A stretch of 8,181 nucleotides of DNA from CAG-1000 sp964545285 (GTDB lineage: Bacteria; Bacillota_I; Bacilli_A; RF39; UBA660): the NCBI GenBank assembly GCA_964545285.1, contig CAZJEW010000043.1:1-8181 (forward strand), written 5' to 3'. Of the stretch, positions 6,136-8,181 are shown piece by piece. A program made the position numbers and the translations under genes. Within the stretch, counting starts at the first letter, position 1. Each line of letters opens with the position of its first letter. Below the pieces are notes generated by a model. It was not told the origin of the DNA, did not search any database, and was given only the letters and a program-made list of their open reading frames with translations.

Positions 6136-7219
6136 AAATTCTCTCCTTTGTTTTACCATCAAATAGTAATACTTTACTATTAATGGGTTTTGCTTTTAAT
6201 ATTTTGTTATCTTTGTTATAATCATCGCTATCTAACTTTAACTTAATGATTATTTTTTGATTGTTATAATTAATGTTTCCTGTTAATATATAATACTCTC
6301 CTATTAATTCATAATAATCAATGTGAACAATTATACCATCATCATCACTCCCAACTAATTTAATATTTTCACTTCTAATACCAATGTCTATATCATTAAT
6401 CATTAAACCTTTTTTGATACTTTTTTTAAATTTGTATCCATATAAATCTATTAATAAAGTACTTCCCGTTTTTTTATATTTAATATTTTCAAAAATATTC
6501 ATTTTTTGATTGCCCAAAAAGCATGCAACAAATTCATTTTTAGGATTATCGTATACTGTTAGAGGAGAACCTATTTGTTGAATTACACCTTTATCCATAA
6601 CAACTATCTTGTTTGCCATAGTAAGAGCTTCTATTTGATCGTGAGTAACATAAATAATTGTTGTATTTAGTTCATCATGTAATTTTTTAATTTCTTCTCT
6701 CATTTCATTTCTTAAGTTAACATCTAAATTACTTAATGGTTCATCCATTAAAAAAACTATAGGATTTCTTACAATAGCTCTTCCAATGGCTACTCTTTGT
6801 TTTTCTCCTCCTGATAATTGTGAAGGCTTTCTATTTAATAAATTTTCAATTTTTAACATTTTAGATGTTTTATTAATTATATTCTCTATTTCTTTAGATG
6901 ATACTTTTTTATTCTTTAGTGGGAATGCCATATTATCATAAACAGATAAATATGAATATAAAGCATAATTTTGAAAAATCATGGATATGTTTCTATCTTT
7001 TGGTTCTATATCATTATAAACAACATCATTGATTTTTAAAGTGCCTTCAGTTATTTCTTCCAAACCAGCAATCATATTTAATAGAGTTGTTTTTCCACAT
7101 CCTGAAGGTCCAATAACTACAACAAAATCACCTTTTTTAATAGAAAGGTTTAATTTTGATATAACATATTTTCCTTTTTGATATACCTTAGAAACATTGC
7201 ATAATTCAATTAGATTCAT
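6125..7219 (-). CDS. Sugar ABC transporter ATP-binding protein, MsmX/UgpC/MalK type
   Basis: Cytoplasmic ATPase that powers the importer; a dimer would dock on the EAA loops of the two permeases. All motifs of an active ABC ATPase are present: Walker A GPSGCGKT (37-44), Q-loop glutamine 83 in IFQNYALY, signature LSGGEKQR (135-142), Walker B IVFLMDEP (154-161) with catalytic E160, D-loop SNLD (163-166) and switch H193. After NEFVACFLGNQKMNIF (228-243) comes a C-terminal regulatory TOBE region to residue 364, which marks the carbohydrate-importer branch; this part is more diverged and K/I-rich. Length fits the family. It is the first gene of the operon, whereas many CUT1 systems lack a local ATPase and share MsmX, so this one is probably dedicated. 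Its ribosome site is weak (AAGAGA, 7230-7225), and its 3' end overlaps the binding-protein gene by 11 nt. Transcription probably starts near 7234. Confidence 0.95.
   Translation of the reverse strand: MNLIELCNVSKVYQKGKYVISKLNLSIKKGDFVVVIGPSGCGKTTLLNMIAGLEEITEGTLKINDVVYNDIEPKDRNISMIFQNYALYSYLSVYDNMAFPLKNKKVSSKEIENIINKTSKMLKIENLLNRKPSQLSGGEKQRVAIGRAIVRNPIVFLMDEPLSNLDVNLRNEMREEIKKLHDELNTTIIYVTHDQIEALTMANKIVVMDKGVIQQIGSPLTVYDNPKNEFVACFLGNQKMNIFENIKYKKTGSTLLIDLYGYKFKKSIKKGLMINDIDIGIRSENIKLVGSDDDGIIVHIDYYELIGEYYILTGNINYNNQKIIIKLKLDSDDYNKDNKILKAKPINSKVLLFDGKTKERIYEK
6143..6149 (-). promoter_or_regulatory. Ribosome binding site that fixes the binding-protein start
   Basis: The minus strand reads AAAGGAG inside the last codons of the ATPase gene, 7 nt before the ATG at 6135. 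It decides between this start and the alternative ATG codons at 6162-6157, which have no comparable site. Confidence 0.8.
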
Positions 7220-7240
7220 GATTTTCTCTTTTCATAAATT

Positions 7241-7269
7241 ATATTATATTCTTTTATATTATTTGTCAA
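7241..7269 (-). promoter_or_regulatory. Predicted sigma-A promoter of the ABC importer operon
   Basis: The minus strand has a perfect -35 TTGACA (7269-7264), a 17-nt spacer and TAATAT (7246-7241); a perfect TATAAT is also present at 15-nt spacing, two bases closer. The start of transcription would be near 7234, about 15 nt before the ATPase ATG. The -35 box shares bases with the -35 of the divergent methyltransferase promoter. I see no separate operator repeat or catabolite-repression box in the short intergenic region. Confidence 0.65.
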
Positions 7270-7292
7270 CATTTTTTGATATATGATATAAT
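7263..7292 (+). promoter_or_regulatory. Predicted sigma-A promoter (extended -10) of the Erm-like gene
   Basis: The plus strand has TTGTCA (7263-7268, five of six consensus bases), an 18-nt spacer and a perfect TATAAT (7287-7292) preceded by TG (7284-7285), an extended -10. Transcription should begin near 7299, right before the GAGGTG ribosome site, leaving a leader of about 12 nt. That leaves no room for the leader peptide and attenuator found upstream of inducible erm genes. Confidence 0.7.
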
Positions 7293-7300
7293 GAATATTA

Positions 7301-7306
7301 GAGGTG
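7301..7306 (+). promoter_or_regulatory. Ribosome binding site of the Erm-like gene
   Basis: GAGGTG lies 4 nt before the ATG at 7311 (GAGG with 6-nt spacing) and supports that start. It sits almost at the predicted 5' end of the transcript. Confidence 0.7.
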
Positions 7307-7310
7307 TTAT

Positions 7311-8150
7311 ATGAACAACTTATCTGTATCTCAAAACTTTATAAAAGATGAAAAATTGGTTGAAAAAATATTAGATTTAATTAATATTAGTAAAGATAGT
7401 AATATTTTAGAAATAGGTCCTGGTAAAGGAATTATTACCAATGAATTAATAAAAAGATATAATAACGTTATTTCTATTGAGTACGATAAAGAATTATATA
7501 ATAATTTACTAAAATGTATAGATAAAAAATATTTATTATACGGAGATTTTTTAGAATATGAATTTAATAAAAATACTACTATTATTTCTAACATACCATT
7601 TAATATTACTAGCAATATATTTAATAAGATATTAGATAATTATAAATATATTAATGATTTTTACTTCATTATGCAAAAAGAAGCTGCTTATATGTACTTA
7701 GGTAAAGAATATGAATGTATGAAGTCTTTACTATTTAAGCCATTATATGAAGGAAATATAATATATGAATTTAATAATACAGATTTTGATCCAGTTCCTA
7801 ATGTTGATATAGTATTTGTTCACTTTCATAAGAAAGAATATTGTGATATAAAAAAAGTTCCAATAGAAGAATATTTTAATTTTTTAGCAAATATTTTTTC
7901 TAATAATGGGACTAATATCAAAGATAATGTAAAAGAAATATTAACCTATGAACAATTAAAGCATATAAAAAAGCTACTAAAATGTAACATTAATGATAGA
8001 TTAAGTAATATTTGTTATCAAGATTATATTACTTTATTTAATACTTATAGAGATTATACTCCACAAATAAAAAAAGATAAAATTAAAAATAGTTATATTA
8101 AATTAAAAGAGAAACAAAATAAACTTGATAAAATAAATAGAACAAGATAA
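7311..8150 (+). CDS. Erm-type 23S rRNA adenine N6-methyltransferase (RsmA/Erm superfamily)
   Basis: A SAM-dependent rRNA adenine N6-methyltransferase. Known Erm enzymes methylate A2058 of 23S rRNA and so block macrolide, lincosamide and streptogramin B binding. The 279-residue product opens with SQNFIKDEKLVEKI (7-20), the Erm/KsgA N-terminal motif. The SAM site is ILEIGPGKG (32-40), the acidic ribose contact is E57 in ISIEYD, GDF is at 78-80, and the catalytic motif is NIPF (94-97), the Erm form rather than the NLPY usual in KsgA. FYFIMQKEAA (117-126) and FDPVPNVDIVFVHF (159-172) follow, then a small helical C-terminal domain ending TLFNTYRDY (241-249), like the FNSY of ErmB. A lysine-rich tail (253-279) makes it longer than ErmB or ErmC at about 245. 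It is transcribed away from the ABC operon by its own promoter. Base composition matches its neighbours, so recent transfer is not apparent. Exact target is unproven; a diverged KsgA-like dimethylase is the alternative. Confidence 0.78.
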   Translation: MNNLSVSQNFIKDEKLVEKILDLINISKDSNILEIGPGKGIITNELIKRYNNVISIEYDKELYNNLLKCIDKKYLLYGDFLEYEFNKNTTIISNIPFNITSNIFNKILDNYKYINDFYFIMQKEAAYMYLGKEYECMKSLLFKPLYEGNIIYEFNNTDFDPVPNVDIVFVHFHKKEYCDIKKVPIEEYFNFLANIFSNNGTNIKDNVKEILTYEQLKHIKKLLKCNINDRLSNICYQDYITLFNTYRDYTPQIKKDKIKNSYIKLKEKQNKLDKINRTR

Positions 8151-8181
8151 AAAAAATCACAGATTATTCTGTAATTTTTTT
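8151..8181 (+). terminator. Intrinsic terminator after the Erm-like gene, probably bidirectional
   Basis: Starting one base after the stop codon: ACAGA (8159-8163), loop TTAT, TCTGT (8168-8172), one C/A mismatch, then an A-run (8151-8156, with T8157) pairing with A8174 and the T-run 8175-8180. The T tract on the plus strand ends transcription of the Erm-like gene; the A tract on the other side would give a T tract on the minus strand, so it may also stop a convergent gene. The T-run reaches the window edge. Confidence 0.8.

Noticed and set aside
6136..6162. A binding-protein start nine codons upstream at 6162.
   Set aside because: It has no ribosome site, would put MMVKQRREF ahead of a normal signal segment, and the downstream ATG has a strong AAAGGAG at proper spacing.
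7311..8150. Reading the methyltransferase as the housekeeping 16S dimethylase KsgA/RsmA.
   Set aside because: The catalytic motif is NIPF rather than NLPY, the N-terminus starts directly at SQNF without the usual preceding helix, and the end resembles Erm. The MQKEA segment is KsgA-like, so the alternative stays open at low weight.
1..8181. Mollicute-style code with TGA read as tryptophan.
   Set aside because: Tryptophans are encoded by TGG and all frames end normally at TAA or TAG. The absence of TGA among seven stops is too small a sample to mean anything.
1..8181. Mobile element, prophage, defence island, CRISPR array or tRNA gene.
   Set aside because: No transposase, integrase, spaced direct repeats, cloverleaf or long inverted repeats were seen; nearly every base is taken by housekeeping or transporter genes.

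Overview
The window is strongly AT-rich (well under one third G+C by eye). It uses the standard genetic code: tryptophans are read from TGG, no long frame contains an internal TGA, and the seven visible stops are TAA (six) and TAG (one). Strong AAAGGAG-type ribosome binding sites, an rpsO-pnp pair and Gram-positive-style sugar ABC genes point to a low-GC member of the Bacillota, perhaps a Bacilli- or clostridia-like host-associated lineage. That placement is inference; nothing here fixes the genus.

Layout, left to right. Positions 1-1499 (minus) hold the N-terminal 499 codons of pnp, cut by the window edge at the GDMDF catalytic motif. Positions 1545-1814 (minus) hold rpsO, with its own promoter and a roughly 80-nt leader that can form competing hairpins. 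A hairpin overlapping the rpsO stop separates it from pnp. Positions 1941-3113 (minus) hold an MFS-type membrane transporter with a possible promoter of its own. Positions 3173-7219 (minus) hold a compact four-gene CUT1-type carbohydrate ABC importer in the order ATPase, substrate-binding protein, MalF-like permease, MalG-like permease. Its junctions are an 11-nt overlap, a 1-nt gap and a 20-nt overlap. Positions 7311-8150 (plus) hold a divergently transcribed Erm-type rRNA adenine N6-methyltransferase, followed by an intrinsic terminator at the right edge.

How the parts fit. The minus-strand genes fall into two functional groups: solute import (ABC cassette plus MFS protein) and RNA/translation housekeeping (S15 and PNPase). 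I see no strong terminator between the MFS gene and rpsO, so read-through from the transporter genes is possible. The ABC operon and the methyltransferase are fired from back-to-back promoters whose -35 boxes occupy almost the same bases (7263-7269), so only one polymerase should be able to engage at a time.

I see no mobile element, tRNA, CRISPR array or phage gene, and no gene-free stretch over 130 bases. The window looks like ordinary chromosome. The points most worth a second look are the shared -35 element, the Erm-like gene without an attenuator leader, the binding protein without a lipobox cysteine, and the candidate S15 leader.
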